Of a stretch of DNA of 64,000 nucleotides, positions 11,081 through 21,572 are shown piece after piece. Below the pieces are notes generated by a model, which worked only from the letters and a program-made list of their open reading frames with translations, was not told the DNA's origin and did not search any database. Source of the DNA: Poa pratensis (lineage: Eukaryota; Streptophyta; Magnoliopsida; Poales; Poaceae); assembly GCA_947311845.1 (NCBI GenBank), contig CAMZMU010000040.1:66521564-66585563 (forward strand), given 5' to 3'. The translations under genes and the position numbers were made by a program. How positions within the stretch are numbered: position 1 is the first letter of the stretch; each line of letters begins with the position of its first letter.

Positions 11081-12102
11081 ATGGCTGCTGAATGGACTGA
11101 GGACAACACTAGGATAATCACGGATTTGTTTGCCAAGCAAGTGCGTGCGGGTAATAGGCCAAACACTCACTTGACGCCAAAAGCATACGAGGATGTTGGT
11201 AAAGAATTCCAAGTGATAACCGGACTGGACTATAAGCAGCCCCAACTTAAAAACAAATGGGACAAGCTGAAAAAGGATTTCAACGCGTTCAAACAGCTCA
11301 AATTGAGGGAGACTGGAGGGGGATGGGACATGGAGAGGAATACTGTAAAACAAGATGCCGAGTGGTGGAAGAAGGCAGCAAAAGTGAGTTGTCATGCTTA
11401 TGTTTTGCTTCGTACAATTTAAGTAACTTAGCTTATTGACTTATTGTTCGTGTTGTATCGCAGGACATTCCAGGTTGTGGCAAGTTCAAGAAGCAGGGGC
11501 TTCAAAATGAAGAAAACTTGAAGTTGATGTTTGAAGACATCACTAGTGATGGTAGTGATCATTGGAACCCTTCTTCGGGTGTACCACCTCCTTCAACTGA
11601 AGCTTTAGCAGATGCTTTGAATGTTGACGCCATCCAAGATCTTGATTCCGAGGATGGTGTACTGCAGCCAAGTCCGGGAGCTAGTTCTTCGGCAGTCAAG
11701 AGGCTTGGAAAGTATGTGCATGATGGAAACAAGAAGCCCAAGAGTGCACTAGTGATGCAGGAGCAGATTACAAGGATTGGTGACATTGCTGAGAGATCCC
11801 AAGCCTCTTTTGATGCTTTCATGAAGACTGATAATGATGCATCTGTCAAGACTACCATGGATGCGGTTTTAGCATGTGGTGCTGAAGTAGATGGTTTGTT
11901 TAACCATGTTATTTGTGCATGTGTGCACTTTGTATCAACTATGGCCACGAGACTATTTATTTGGCTTGTGTCAACTATTTGGATAATATTTGTGCACTTT
12001 GTTGAACCATGTTCTATTATTTGGCTTGTGTCAACTATGTGGATAATATTTGTGCACTTTGTTGAACCATGTTCTATTATTTGCCATATGTCTTCTATTT
12101 AG
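11081..12102 (+). CDS. PIF/Harbinger ORF1: Myb/SANT-like DNA-binding protein (two exons)
   Basis: Exon 1 is 11081-11383 and exon 2 is 11464-12102. The intron has GTGAGT...TCGCAG borders and keeps the frame. Residues 4-95 match the Myb/SANT-like domain (PF12776): AAEWTEDNTRIITDLFAKQV, then KNKWDKLKKDF and the aromatic block EWWKKAAK. In Harbinger elements this protein binds the terminal sequences and brings the transposase to the nucleus. Start chosen: the first ATG, nine bases after TTGTTGAGC. The C-terminal 50 or so residues are hydrophobic and come from a 60-bp tandem repeat, so the original C-terminus looks replaced. The protein may still bind DNA, but partner contact is doubtful. Confidence 0.75.
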
Positions 12103-12153
12103 ATAATATTTGTGCACTTTGTTGAACCATGTTCTATTATTTGCCATATGTCT
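11955..12153 (+). repeat. 60-bp tandem repeat (about 3.3 copies)
   Basis: The unit contains GATAATATTTGTGCACTTTG and CCATGTTCTATTATTTG and repeats with an exact 60-base period and few mismatches. It separates the two transposon genes and overlaps the 3' end of the Myb/SANT-like ORF. A possible cause is slippage after an internal deletion. Confidence 0.85.
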
Positions 12154-12214
12154 TTGTATCATATAATTGTGTTTGATGCTAACTATTTGTAACTTGTTCA
12201 TTGTGTATGTGCAG

Positions 12215-13106
12215 ATGTCCTCTCACTACTTGAAGCCTAAGGATCTAAATTTCCGCACCTTGCATCCTAGAATTAGGAATGATAGACGTGCGTACCCACA
12301 TTTTAAAAACTGCATTGGTGCAATAGATGGGACTCACATTAGGGCAGTCATTTCTCCGTCCCAACAAGTGAGATACATTGGAAGAACAGGTGCAGTAACT
12401 CAGAATGTGATGGCGGTATGTGACTTTGATATGCATTTCACTTATGCTTCAATTGGACAACCTGGTGCTATGCATGACACAAGTGTCCTTTATCATGCAC
12501 TTGACAAGGATAGGCTCACCTTCCCCCATCCTCCAAAGGGTGAGCATTTAACAAATAGTACCGTGTAATTATTTGCATGATGCAATATATATATGTCACA
12601 ACTAATATGCAATATTTCCTTTGTTTTGTTTAGGCAAGTACTACCTTGTTGATGCTGGCTATCCTAATAGAAATGGATATCTTGCACCATATAAAGGAGA
12701 AAGGTATCATGTTCCTGAGTTCCATAGAGGTGTAGAACCAAATACTCCTGTCGAGAAGTTCAACAGAATTCACTCGTCGAAGCGCAATATAATTGAGAGA
12801 TCTTTCGGGGTATTGAAGATGAAATTTCAGATCCTTCTCAAGATGCCAAAGTATGACATGGCTACCCAGAAGATGATTGTCGCTGCGACTATGGCATTGC
12901 ACAATTTTATTCGTGCACATGATAGAGAAGATATTCATTTTCAGCGGTGTGATAGAGATCCTGATTATGTGCCTGAAATTCCGGAACGATACAAGCGGTA
13001 CATTGTTCCTGCTGCTGCTTCGGATACGTCTACTCCGGAAGCAAACGGTGCTGACATGGATGCGTTCAGGGATGAACTAGCTACCGCCATTGCTCTAGGA
13101 TGGTGA
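12215..13106 (+). CDS. PIF/Harbinger DDE transposase (DDE_Tnp_4 type), N-terminally incomplete
   Basis: Exon 1 is 12215-12539 and exon 2 is 12634-13106; splicing at GG|GTGAGC...TTTAG|G gives 265 residues. The catalytic acids are visible: D in GAIDGTH, D in YLVDAGYPN and E in IIERSFGVLK. Flanking family motifs are RTGAVTQNVMAV, PGAMHDTSVL and the end-domain MIVAATMALHNFIR. The nuclease cuts at the inverted repeats. The ATG follows directly after a splice acceptor (GTGCAG), so an upstream coding exon is expected. Full family members have roughly 100 more residues with a helix-turn-helix region, and no such exon is visible between 11900 and 12214. The catalytic core is intact; activity is unlikely without the missing part. 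Confidence 0.85.
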
Positions 13107-13490
13107 TGATCGAGTCATGTAATATATATATTTGTCCATGTGATGTTGTTGGACTTGATACCATCACGTGATGCTTTTGGACTTGATATTTGTAATATAT
13201 ATATTGTCTTATATTTGTGTTCAGGTTATCTAAATATTTTTATGTTCACCTTACATATGCACAGCAAAAACTGCTCTCTGTAGTCTCTGCATAACCAAAA
13301 AAACGCGGGAGAAAAAACCAGTGGGAACGCTGCAAATGGAATGGTCCAGCCCAGCCAAGAAAAAAGGCCCACCCGAGATGGACTTTGGGCCCAGAAATTT
13401 GGTGGAGCTGTGCCGAACGTCTTCTGCTCCAGCGGAGACGCTGGAATCCATCGAGTGGAGCTGGATCGGAGGATCTGGGCAGAGCAGCCA

Positions 13491-13506
13491 GTTGCCGAAC
13501 ACGCCC
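13491..13506 (-). repeat. Right terminal inverted repeat of PIF/Harbinger
   Basis: GTTGCCGAACACGCCC is the exact reverse complement of 10092-10107 and is followed by the TAA target duplicate. Confidence 0.9.
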
Positions 13507-13816
13507 TAAGAGCGTCAGGTTAAATTTACTGTCCTGACTCGCGATGGATGTATTTCAATTCTTGTACTAATCTGGCCAGTACGTAGCGGGGTCCAGCCGA
13601 GTGGTTTCGGCACTCGATCGGCAACACTGCATTGTCCAATATGTTCCATGTTACCCATGTCCGTGCTCTAGTGCCTGTGCATATTTATTTTTTTGAGTTT
13701 TAAAGCAGTCGATCCTGCCGTCCGATTAGATAGAATAGAGTGTTATGTACAGATGTTTATCGGCAAAAAGCCGATGCTTATTTCATTTTAAAAGTACAGC
13801 AGCAAACTACTAAAAT

Positions 13817-14368
13817 CTAGCCTCTCGGGTCCCTAGAGTGTGCAAATGCACGCTGCTGTATCTCCTCCCAAACCAGGTGCGCCACCGCTTTCGGCTGCAA
13901 GGCGGTGCTCCGGAATACCCGCCTATTCCGCTCCTTCCATGTTCCCCACATCGAATATATGAAAGCTCCGCTTGCCTCGCGCCTTCTTTCCTTAGGGATT
14001 CCGGCGGTTATGCTGTCCCACCATCCGTCCAGGGTATGTCCCAAAGGTGGCGGAGCCAAGCCGATGTTTCCACTCCACCCGAAGATTAGCTCCCGAATTC
14101 TTGAAGTGAAGCTGCAGTCGAGAAGCAAGTGCTGCACTGTCTCGGGATGGATCATACACAACTTGCATATTGGGTCATGGGGCCATCCACGTAAGGCCAA
14201 GTTGTCCGCCGTGAGTATCTTGCCGTGAAGCGCAAGCCAAGCAAAGTAGTGACACTTTGGCTCCGCCTTTGCCCTCCAAATCTTGGCCGCGCGAAAGGGC
14301 GGACAAGTTCCCACAAACTGGCACCGGTAAGCTGATGTTGTGGAGTAGGTTCCAGAAGCTGTCCACAG
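13817..14368 (-). pseudogene. LINE 2 ORF2 C-terminal part (zf-RVT domain)
   Basis: Read on the minus strand this begins around LLWTASGTYSTTSAYR, continues with KCHYFAWLALHGKILTADNL and the zinc ligands CKLC...ETVQHLLLDC, and ends with ...FAHSRDPRG and a stop at 13817. It is the zf-RVT (PF13966) tail of plant L1 reverse transcriptases. It is separated and inverted relative to the RT at 14427-17829 by the insertion mechanism. It cannot be expressed with its RT. Confidence 0.85.
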
Positions 14369-14426
14369 CAAATCTTGGCCGCGCGAAAGGGCGGACAAGT
14401 TCCCACAAACTGGCACCGGTAAGCTG
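14278..14426 (+). repeat. 57-bp direct repeat at the LINE 2 inversion junction
   Basis: The same 57 bases (AAATCTTGGCC...GGTAAGCTG) occur at 14278-14334 and 14370-14426, separated by 35 bp. The second copy sits exactly between the inverted zinc-finger segment and the start of the plus-strand segment. It therefore looks like a copy made during the joining of the two cDNA ends. Confidence 0.9.
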
Positions 14427-16577
14427 CCCATCCGCGATCCTGCAGTCCTTGTCATCCTCGCTCTCCGATCATGCGCCGTTGCTACTTGTTGGGGCAGCGG
14501 AGATTCCCAAGTTCGCCACTTTCAGGTTCGAGGCGTTCTGGACTCGGATGGAGGGCTTTCATGAGCTTGTGCAGCAGGTTTGGGAGCAAGAGGTGGCCAC
14601 GCATGATCCCCTGCGGCGCTTTCATGTAAAGCTCGAGAGAACCGCAAAAGCACTCAAATGTTGGCACAAGAAGATTTTTGGCAACTTGAAAATGCAGACG
14701 GCGGTGGCAAGAGAGATCATTGGCAGGCTAGACGTTGCGGAGGAGAATCGGCCTTTGTCCACGGAGGAGATCAGATTGTGGGTGAGTCTTTGGACGAAGA
14801 TACTCAGAATTGCCTCAATAAACAAAATCCGCATCCGCCAGCGCGCGAGGCTGAATTCCATAAAGCTTGCTGATGCTAACTCGCGGCTGTTCCACCTCCG
14901 CGCAAACGGACGAAGGCGCAAAAACTTCATTCAAATGCTTGCTACTGCAAATGGTCTTGCAGTGACACATGAAGAGAAGACGGAGGCTGTGCGCTCGCAT
15001 TTCAGCGAGTTCCTTGGAGCGACGACAGCTAGAGAAACAACTTTGAACTGGGGAGCTTTGGGTTACACGCTTAGGGATCTGTCGGAGCTGGATGCGCCGG
15101 TGGACATGGACGAGATCAGGGCTGCTGTTTTTGCTCTACCAGCGGAGAAGGCGCCGGGTCCGGATGACTATATTGGTCGTTTCTACCGTGTGTGTTGGGG
15201 CATCATCACGGACGATTTGCTAGCAGCCTTGTCTGCCTTGATGGAACAAGGGAGGGATGCTTTTGGGCTGCTGAACAAGGCCAACATTGTATTGCTTCCT
15301 AAGAAGGAGGCAGCGGAGGTGATTGGGGACTACCGGCCAATCAGTCTGATACACAGCTTCTCCAAGATCTTTTCTAAGGTTTTGGCAACCCGGCTAGCCC
15401 CCTTGCTGCCCGAGCTAGTGTCCCCAAGTCAGTCCGCCTTCATCAAAAAGCGGTGCATACATGACAATTTTTTGCATGTGCAAGGTTTGATCAAGGAGAT
15501 GCATAAAGAGAAGACGCCGGGATTTTTCTGAAGTTAGACATTGCAAAGGCTTTTGATTCTGTGAGCTGGCCATATTTGCTTGAGTTGCTTGAGGCTATTG
15601 GGTTCGGCCCAAGATGGAGACGATGGATTTGCCTTCTCCTCTCTACAGCGACCTCCAAGGTCTTGCTTAATGGGAAACCAGGACCATCGATTTATCATGC
15701 GAGAGGGTTGCGGCAGGGAGACCCTATCTCCCCCATGCTATTCATCCTAGCAATCGACCCACTGCACCATTTGTTTCGGCTTGCCATGGAGGAGGGCATT
15801 CTTCGGCCAATTCGCGCAAGGCCGGTGCGGTTCTCTGTCTCGCTATACGCAGACGATGCCGGCATCTTTGTTGGTCCTGAGGCGCAGGACATGCGTGTGA
15901 CTAGCAGAATTCTTGAGGCCTTTGGAAACACTAGTGGGCTGCGGACAAATCTTGCCAAGTCCGAGGTCTTCCCAATCCAGTGCACAGAGGAGCAAGTGAC
16001 GGCAGCCTTGGCAGTCTTCCCGGCCAAGCGTGGAAATTTTCCGTGCACTTATTTGGGGCTGCCGCTGCACCATTCAAGGCTCAAGGCGATCCACTTCCAG
16101 CCACTCCTGGACAAGCTCGGCTCCAGGCTGGCCGGATGGTGGGGGAGACATTTTACTAGAGCTGGCCGGGTCTTGCTGTGTCGATCGGTGATGTCTGCTA
16201 TGGTCCTATACCACCTCGCGGTTTTCAAGCTCCCAAAATTCATCATCAAGAAGATTGAGAAGATTAAAAGAGGATTCTTGTGGATGAAGCCGGGGGCGGC
16301 GCCGGGCGCTAGGCCGCACTCTCTTGTCAACTGGAGCACGGTCAGCCGGCCAAAAGATCTCGGCGGTCTCGGCATCTTTGACACTGAGAAGTTTGGGCGT
16401 GCAATGCGGCTATGTTGGCCGTGGTACGCTTGGCAGGAGCAGGATAGGCCGTGGCGGGGCATGTCACTTCCTTGTGACGCTAGGGACATGGAGCTGTTCA
16501 GGACCTCGACGGACATCTCTATTGGCGATGGCGCCAAGTGCTCGTTTTGGCATGATAGATGGCTGCCGGGAGGAGCT

Positions 16578-17654
16578 CTCAAGCTCAGGGCCGGCCCAGA
16601 GGGGGGGGTCAGGGTGGGCAGCCGCCCCGGGCCCCCAAAATATAGGGGCCCCACCCCAGGTATGCAGGGCCTTATGTATGCTGTATGGTCAGGGCATGTG
16701 TATGATTACGTACTGGTATTAGCAGCCCAGCAGGAAAAAATGCCCGTAGGCTAGGAAGGCATGGCCAGCGAGGCAACTCGTAAGCAGATTATTAGCAAAA
16801 CGAATGCAGCAGCCATGAGGAAGTCATCCATCGATTCGGTTCCTTCCCATCGCGTATTATACAGCGTCCTGCGTCCGCCGCCGCCGGTTCTGCAAAATCT
16901 CGTTATTCCAATCGCTTATTCATCGTCTCGCCGACTGAGCCGATTTTCAATTTCCAGCGGCCTAATCACGACAGTACGTCGGATCAGGCGCTTTTCCCCG
17001 TCTTCAATCGCGGTATACACATAGGCACACCGGCGATTTGACTAATCTGAGGTATACTATTTACTGTTTCCTAATCAGTGATGTCTACCTTCACTTACAT
17101 GATGCATAGCTGGTACTATTCAATATTTGATGTTAATTTGTTTTTCAAGAATTGTGTGTTATCATGCCGTTTAGAAAGTATCCATCAGTTAGTGCTAAAA
17201 GAAAAAGAGTAAACGCGTGGATGATTTTGTACAATCACATAGGGAGATATTTACAATTTTCCAACGATAATAATGGAGCTTTGATAACCCAAACGATGAG
17301 TTCACAATAGTTGTTGTGGAGGAAGATCAACCAACTAATGAGAATTTTGATTTTGATCAGTAAGAAGAAAATATCAACACCATCACTAATGTAAGTGTCT
17401 CTGAGAGTTTACGACAGTAGATGAATGATATCGACATCGACCCCATCATAAGTGACTTGGCATCGAGAAATGTTAGGAAATCTCTAAGGTAATATGTATA
17501 AATTTGTGTACTGCTTTTCGATGCATTTAAGTGTTATTGACAATATATCTTTTACATATATATTCGTTATTATTGTTATGATGTCTATATCAGGGCCTCA
17601 ATTTATAGTTTCGCCCCGGGCCCCCAAAATCTCAGGACCGGCCCTGCTCAAGCT
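16578..17654 (+). mobile_element. hAT transposon (deleted derivative) nested in LINE 2
   Basis: The 8-bp target duplication CTCAAGCT lies at 16578-16585 and 17647-17654. Terminal inverted repeats are CAGGGCCGGCCCAGAG at the left and the complement of CAGGGCCGGTCCTGAG at the right, with two mismatches. An 8-bp duplication and a CAGGG end are diagnostic of hAT. The element is 1,061 bp, too short for a full transposase. A motif GCCCCGGGCCCCCAAAAT occurs near both ends in the same orientation. Confidence 0.92.
17164..17360 (+). pseudogene. Remnant of the hAT transposase N-terminus
   Basis: ATG at 17164 opens MPFRKYPSVSAKRKRV, a start I associate with plant hAT proteins of the TTF/zinc-finger group. 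About 50 bases later the similarity moves to the +1 frame (DDFVQSHREIF), then to an acidic VVVEEDQPTNENFDF stretch. Stops end every frame. The rest of the transposase is missing. It supports origin of this element from an autonomous hAT by internal deletion. Confidence 0.6.
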
Positions 17655-17842
17655 GCAGTTCCCTGCACTTTTTGCCATCACCACAAGGAAGGCACGTTCG
17701 GTCCAACATGAGTTCAGGAATCAGAACTGGATGAGGGCACTGTTTCGAATCTCCACGCCTTCACAACTCATGGAGTTCACCAAGCTTTGGGAGGTGCTGC
17801 AGGAGGTGGTGCTGCAGCCTCGGCCTGACGCCTGTGCATATT

Positions 17843-18241
17843 ATATGCCGCGGCACCCAAATAAAAAGCAAATCTACAGTGCAAGTTAATTATTCCACCA
17901 AAATAAAGGAAGAACATATTCTTTACACTCGCACCTCGGCACAAAAAGCTAGGAAGAAAAATCAAGCAGACGTGAAAAAGGAAAGACTTTTCGGATTTCG
18001 AAGGGGAGAAACTGTCGGTGGCCACCGACCGGCCGTGTCTCCGGTCACCGTGGCGTATCCGAGAGATTGGCCTATGCTACAAACGGGTCGGTGACTGGTA
18101 ACGCTGGCCGTATGTGCCACCGCCGGACAGGTGTGCAAATACGCGACATACGGCGCAAGTCAGCACTCAGCGTCGCACGTACACAGGACTACAACTGAAA
18201 TAAACTTCGCCCACCTACGACGCTGTCCATTGTACTCCTGA
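17843..18241. other. Spacer between LINE 2 and Helitron 1
   Basis: No gene or element end was recognised in these 399 bases. This is probably older host or repeat sequence that was the target for both neighbours. Confidence 0.5.
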
Positions 18242-18270
18242 CTAGTGGAATGCCCGTGCATTGCCACGGC
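18242..18270 (-). terminator. Helitron 1 3' end: hairpin and CTAG
   Basis: On the minus strand the order is CCGTG-gcaatg-CACGG (stem 18254-18258 with 18265-18269), then GCATTCCA, then CTAG, followed by host T. In Helitrons this structure ends rolling-circle transfer. Confidence 0.85.
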
Positions 18271-18599
18271 CTACGTGAATTTCTTTTCTATACATAATGA
18301 TGCATGTGAAATACATGTATTTCAATAAAACCTATAATATTACGACACGACAGTCGGATTTTATAGAAATACAGATAGGGTCGATCTCTGCTATTGTTGA
18401 TGTAGAACCTAGTTTGCACACCGGATGGATAAACAGTGCACATCACTGGTTTATACTTTATAGTTGTACCAAAGCTGATATACTGGAAAACCTATGCAAA
18501 CAGTAGCAAATGGGTCGGTTGGGCACGTTGCTTGGCTGTTTGCTGGATCCAACTTCTAACGCGTGACGGGCGTGACGCTTGGAGCCTTGGAGTAAAAAC

Positions 18600-19010
18600 A
18601 AAAACTCGCATCATCTCCTCAGTCCCTCACTCCTCCTTTCCAGCTCCCTGGCGGACCGCCTCCGTGGCCGCCCCCTCCCCTGCTGCCGCCATTTCTTATC
18701 GCCGGCAGCTCGCCGTTTATTCCTGATGTTCGATTGGAGATTCCACACGGCCCCTCTCTCCGATTTGTGATTCATCTCCGATTCTGGTCTAGCTCGCCAT
18801 TGCTTTTCACTCCTCTGTTCCTCCGTGTCCGCCACACGGGGCAGGGTCGTGCGCGCTGGGCAAGTCCTCGTGGGGCAGAACCTCCGCGGCAAGCTCCAAG
18901 GAAGCGAGGATAGCTGTGCGTGAGGCGCCTCCTAGGCGGAGAACAGTTGTGGTGTATATTTTCGCTGCTGGTGCTGGAAATGTGTTCATGGTTGTTAGGT
19001 AAGTGAACCG
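18600..19010 (+). other. Exon-like GC-rich segment, possibly captured 5' exon, inside Helitron 1
   Basis: A CT-rich leader (18610-18700) is followed by GC-rich sequence ending in a good splice donor, GTTAG|GTAAGT near 18998. It reads opposite to the helicase. No protein was recognised. It could be the 5' exon of a captured gene. Confidence 0.35.
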
Positions 19011-19573
19011 AGAGGTTAAATTTTTACAGATCAGTAGTTATTCGATATATGAATCTTAGCTCATTCTTGGATGCAGTTGCACTTCGTGATAGTATTTTTT
19101 TTTCGTGTGCATAATTCGTCAAAGCATTGTGTGGTTATTGAACACTGTTGTCGAATCATTGTAGCATTTCAGGATTGAGTTAGAAGTGGTGCTGTGCTGG
19201 AAGTATGATTAAACTTCTTAGGAAAAAATATATTCTGATCCATCTAGGTTCCTTTTTATTTTTAAAGAATTTCTGTACATTGTAGAATTTAGAGGGAAGA
19301 TATTGTGCATTTCTGTTTATTATGAGCAGAGTGTGTTTGTTTGTCCTCATTATATTGTTGTAGTGATGGAGTTACTGTTTTCTCTCACTCTAATTCCTCC
19401 GTCTCTCCATGTTCTGTATAGTTAGGTGTACAATTTGTTTTCTTTTGATCCTCTGATGGGAGCTCAAATTCTCCTATAGGTTCTGAGTGAGCGATGTCTA
19501 TACATGTGAAGTAGGAACTAAAATATTAGGGGATCCATCTCATTTATTATTTAATCTATCGGGTAGGGCGATA
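19011..19573. other. Intron-like AT-rich stretch between the exon-like segment and the CesA fragment
   Basis: This part is T-rich with no long ORF. It fits an intron or an unrelated filler inside Helitron 1. Confidence 0.4.
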
Positions 19574-19701
19574 TTTTTTTAGTACAGTCGACCCCATGAA
19601 GGAGCCACCTATTGTCACTGCCAACACTGTGATGTCCATTCTTGCCGTTGATTATTCTGTGGACAAGGTCTTTTGCTATTTATTTGATGATGGAGAATCA
19701 G
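19574..19701 (+). pseudogene. Cellulose synthase (CesA) exon fragment captured by Helitron 1
   Basis: The plus-strand frame reads [12 protein letters not shown], then [15 protein letters not shown] and [15 protein letters not shown]. This is the block at the start of the glycosyltransferase domain of plant CesA proteins, whose usual form is (F)VSTVDPLKEPP...[25 protein letters not shown]. The DDG aspartates bind UDP-glucose. The fragment ends at a splice donor (AATCAG|GTATGC). Just upstream the frame differs by one T in a T-run. Substitutions such as S to F before CY show it is decaying. Only about 42 codons are present and no other CesA exon was found, so it has no function. It lies antisense to the Helitron's own gene. 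Confidence 0.88.
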
Positions 19702-19999
19702 GTATGCATCGTAGCTGTAGCATAATAAATATTTAAATTTGCATTAGCATTTTGTTTCCCTTTGTTTCTATTGAACTACATGTGTGGGCTGCAGTTTATA
19801 TTGATATATGTGCTTGTTATCGTTTCCTGCCATCAAGAAGAATATGGATAGCCTTTGATTCTAAAATGATACAAGTAATTGAATGCTCCTCCCTTTAATT
19901 CTTTTTTTGTCATCACAAATATCTCACGTGTAAACAGAAAATGCACATAGATATTCATATAATAAATAAAAAATTCAAATATGTTTGCATCCGTTACAT
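19702..19999. other. AT-rich sequence after the CesA donor site
   Basis: This has no ORF. It may be a fragment of the captured CesA intron plus the 3' UTR of the helicase gene on the other strand. Confidence 0.35.
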
Positions 20000-21565
20000 T
20001 CAAGTGCTAAGGACTTCCTTGTAGACTATGTTCATCGTGGTTGTTACTAATGACTCGGTTCGTTTTCTCTTCTTTGAATTCTTGGTCTCGTCCTTTCCAT
20101 TGACCTTGATGGCGAGGATCTTGATGTTTCTTTTCGCGGTGGCTTTGGACAGCGCGACATACAACTGACCGTGAGAGAATACCGGCTCCGGCAAGTACAC
20201 GCCTACAATTGGGATGGTCTGTCCTTGCGCCTTGTTGGTCGTCATGGCAAAGCTAAGTCTTATCGGGAATTGCTTCCTCTTGAATCTGAAGGGAAACATG
20301 TCACTCTCGGACAGACAAAGAGGTATCCGAGGTAGAAACACCCTCTCCCCAGCGTGCTGTCCCACCACAATCTCGGCGTCGATGGCGTTTCTCTGGAACC
20401 CACGGACGACCAGCCTCGTGCCGTTGCACAACCCATTAGCCGGTCAATGTTCCTCAACAATATAATGGGGCAGTTGATCTTCAGTTTAAGCGCGTGCGGG
20501 GGCATCCCATTAGGAGTCAGCGAGTTGAGAAACTCTTGAGCATAGAAGCCATGTGGATCATCCTCCGCGGTATCGAAGCTATGTGTAACATCCCAAAAAT
20601 ATTAATCAGTATTATTATTCCAAAAATGAGAGCCAACAAGAACTTTTGTTGATTTTATGTGTTGTTTGTCAATTGTTGCTTGTGGTAATTAATTCCTGTT
20701 GCTTGTGTTGCTTGTTGCTTGAATTAATAGAAAAGGAAATACAAAAGCAAAAGTGAGACAAGAAAAATAAAAGTGACAAATAAGAAACTCAATAATGTTC
20801 CAAACAAAATTCAGAGGAATGGTATATGAAACCTCTCATTTACATCCTTATCACTTATCTCTTCCAAATATTATTTTACACCTATTTTAAAATTTAAAAG
20901 TAAAAACAATTGAAATAAAACAAAATGCAATAATTAAAACCCTATAAAGAAAATGATTCAAAACATTTTATTTTGAAATGCCAAATTTTGTGGAGCTACT
21001 ACATGCTATGTGGAAGCCTCACAAATATTTGTGAATTTTTCTAAAATGTTTAAGTACCTAAAAGAAATTCCAGAAATGCTGCTGGAAATGAAAAGAAGAA
21101 AAAGAAGCAGAGAAGGACCTAGTTGTAAATGGAAAAAAAAGAATCCAGGGGGCGTTCTGCAAGAACGTCGTCGTCCACCTCTCTCCCTCGCCCCGACGCA
21201 ACGCCGTGTCGCCGTGACCGTTCCCCGCCGTTTCCGCGCTTCCCAGGCCCCCCTGGCCGCGCTCTCCCTCGCTCCCGTGCCTCTGCAGCCGCGGCGCCGC
21301 AGAGGAGAGCACTCACGACCTCCCTCGCCTCGAATCCACCCCAGCGCCGCCGTGGCAGCCGCGGCGATGCCGGCCCAAATTCGCGCAGCTCTCTGCACCT
21401 CGACACGCACCACTCGAGCCTGAGCTTCTAGAACGTGTCCGGACCCCGGTGGACGCCGCGTCTCCACGTCCCTCGCACCACCGCGTCGGATTCGTGAAGA
21501 AATATCCCCGCCGTGCGCCATGGACGTCGATCGTGCACCCCGTCCACGATACGCCGGCCCTGCGC

Positions 21566-21572
21566 TATAAAA
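21566..21572 (+). promoter_or_regulatory. TATA box in the 4-kb LTR-like insertion
   Basis: TATAAAA is followed about 30 bases on by CACCACACCACC and CT-rich leader sequence. It points to plus-strand transcription from this insertion. Confidence 0.55.

Larger units (their letters stand above)
10089..13509 (+). mobile_element. Full-length PIF/Harbinger DNA transposon with TAA target duplication
   Basis: The terminal inverted repeats GGGCGTGTTCGGCAAC (10092-10107) and its exact complement (13491-13506) are flanked by the 3-bp duplication TAA at 10089-10091 and 13507-13509, the hallmark of PIF/Harbinger. The element proper is 3,415 bp. It carries the two genes typical of the superfamily, a Myb/SANT-like ORF and a DDE transposase, both on the plus strand and both with introns. 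Subterminal regions at both ends share short GGAGCGGAGC-like and AGCTGGATC motifs beyond the perfect 16 bp. Confidence 0.92.
14427..17829 (+). pseudogene. LINE 2 ORF2: endonuclease end plus reverse transcriptase, with frameshift and hAT insertion
   Basis: The segment opens in the last part of the endonuclease (SSSLSDHAPLLL), then the linker, then RT blocks AEKAPGPDDYIGRFY, DYRPISLIHSFSKIFSK, LDIAKAFDSVSW, RGLRQGDPISPMLF and the catalytic YADD at 15846-15857. One frameshift near 15520-15530 splits the RT. Otherwise the frame is open to 16585, where the hAT element interrupts it. The frame resumes after 17654 (LQFPALFAITTRKAR) and ends at the right target duplicate. Little decay besides these two breaks suggests a younger insertion than LINE 1. 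Confidence 0.88.
13673..17842 (-). mobile_element. LINE 2: L1-type retrotransposon with 5' inversion (twin priming)
   Basis: A 13-bp direct repeat GCCTGTGCATATT flanks the insertion at 13673-13685 and 17830-17842. Next to the left copy is a T-rich tail (poly-A of the minus strand). The 3' UTR and zinc-finger end of ORF2 follow on the minus strand (about 13690-14426), then the endonuclease end and the RT on the plus strand (14427-17829). The plus part ends in the linker that normally precedes the point where the minus part begins. Two head-to-head pieces of one element inside one target duplication is the signature of twin priming. A hAT element (16586-17646) was inserted later. Confidence 0.88.
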
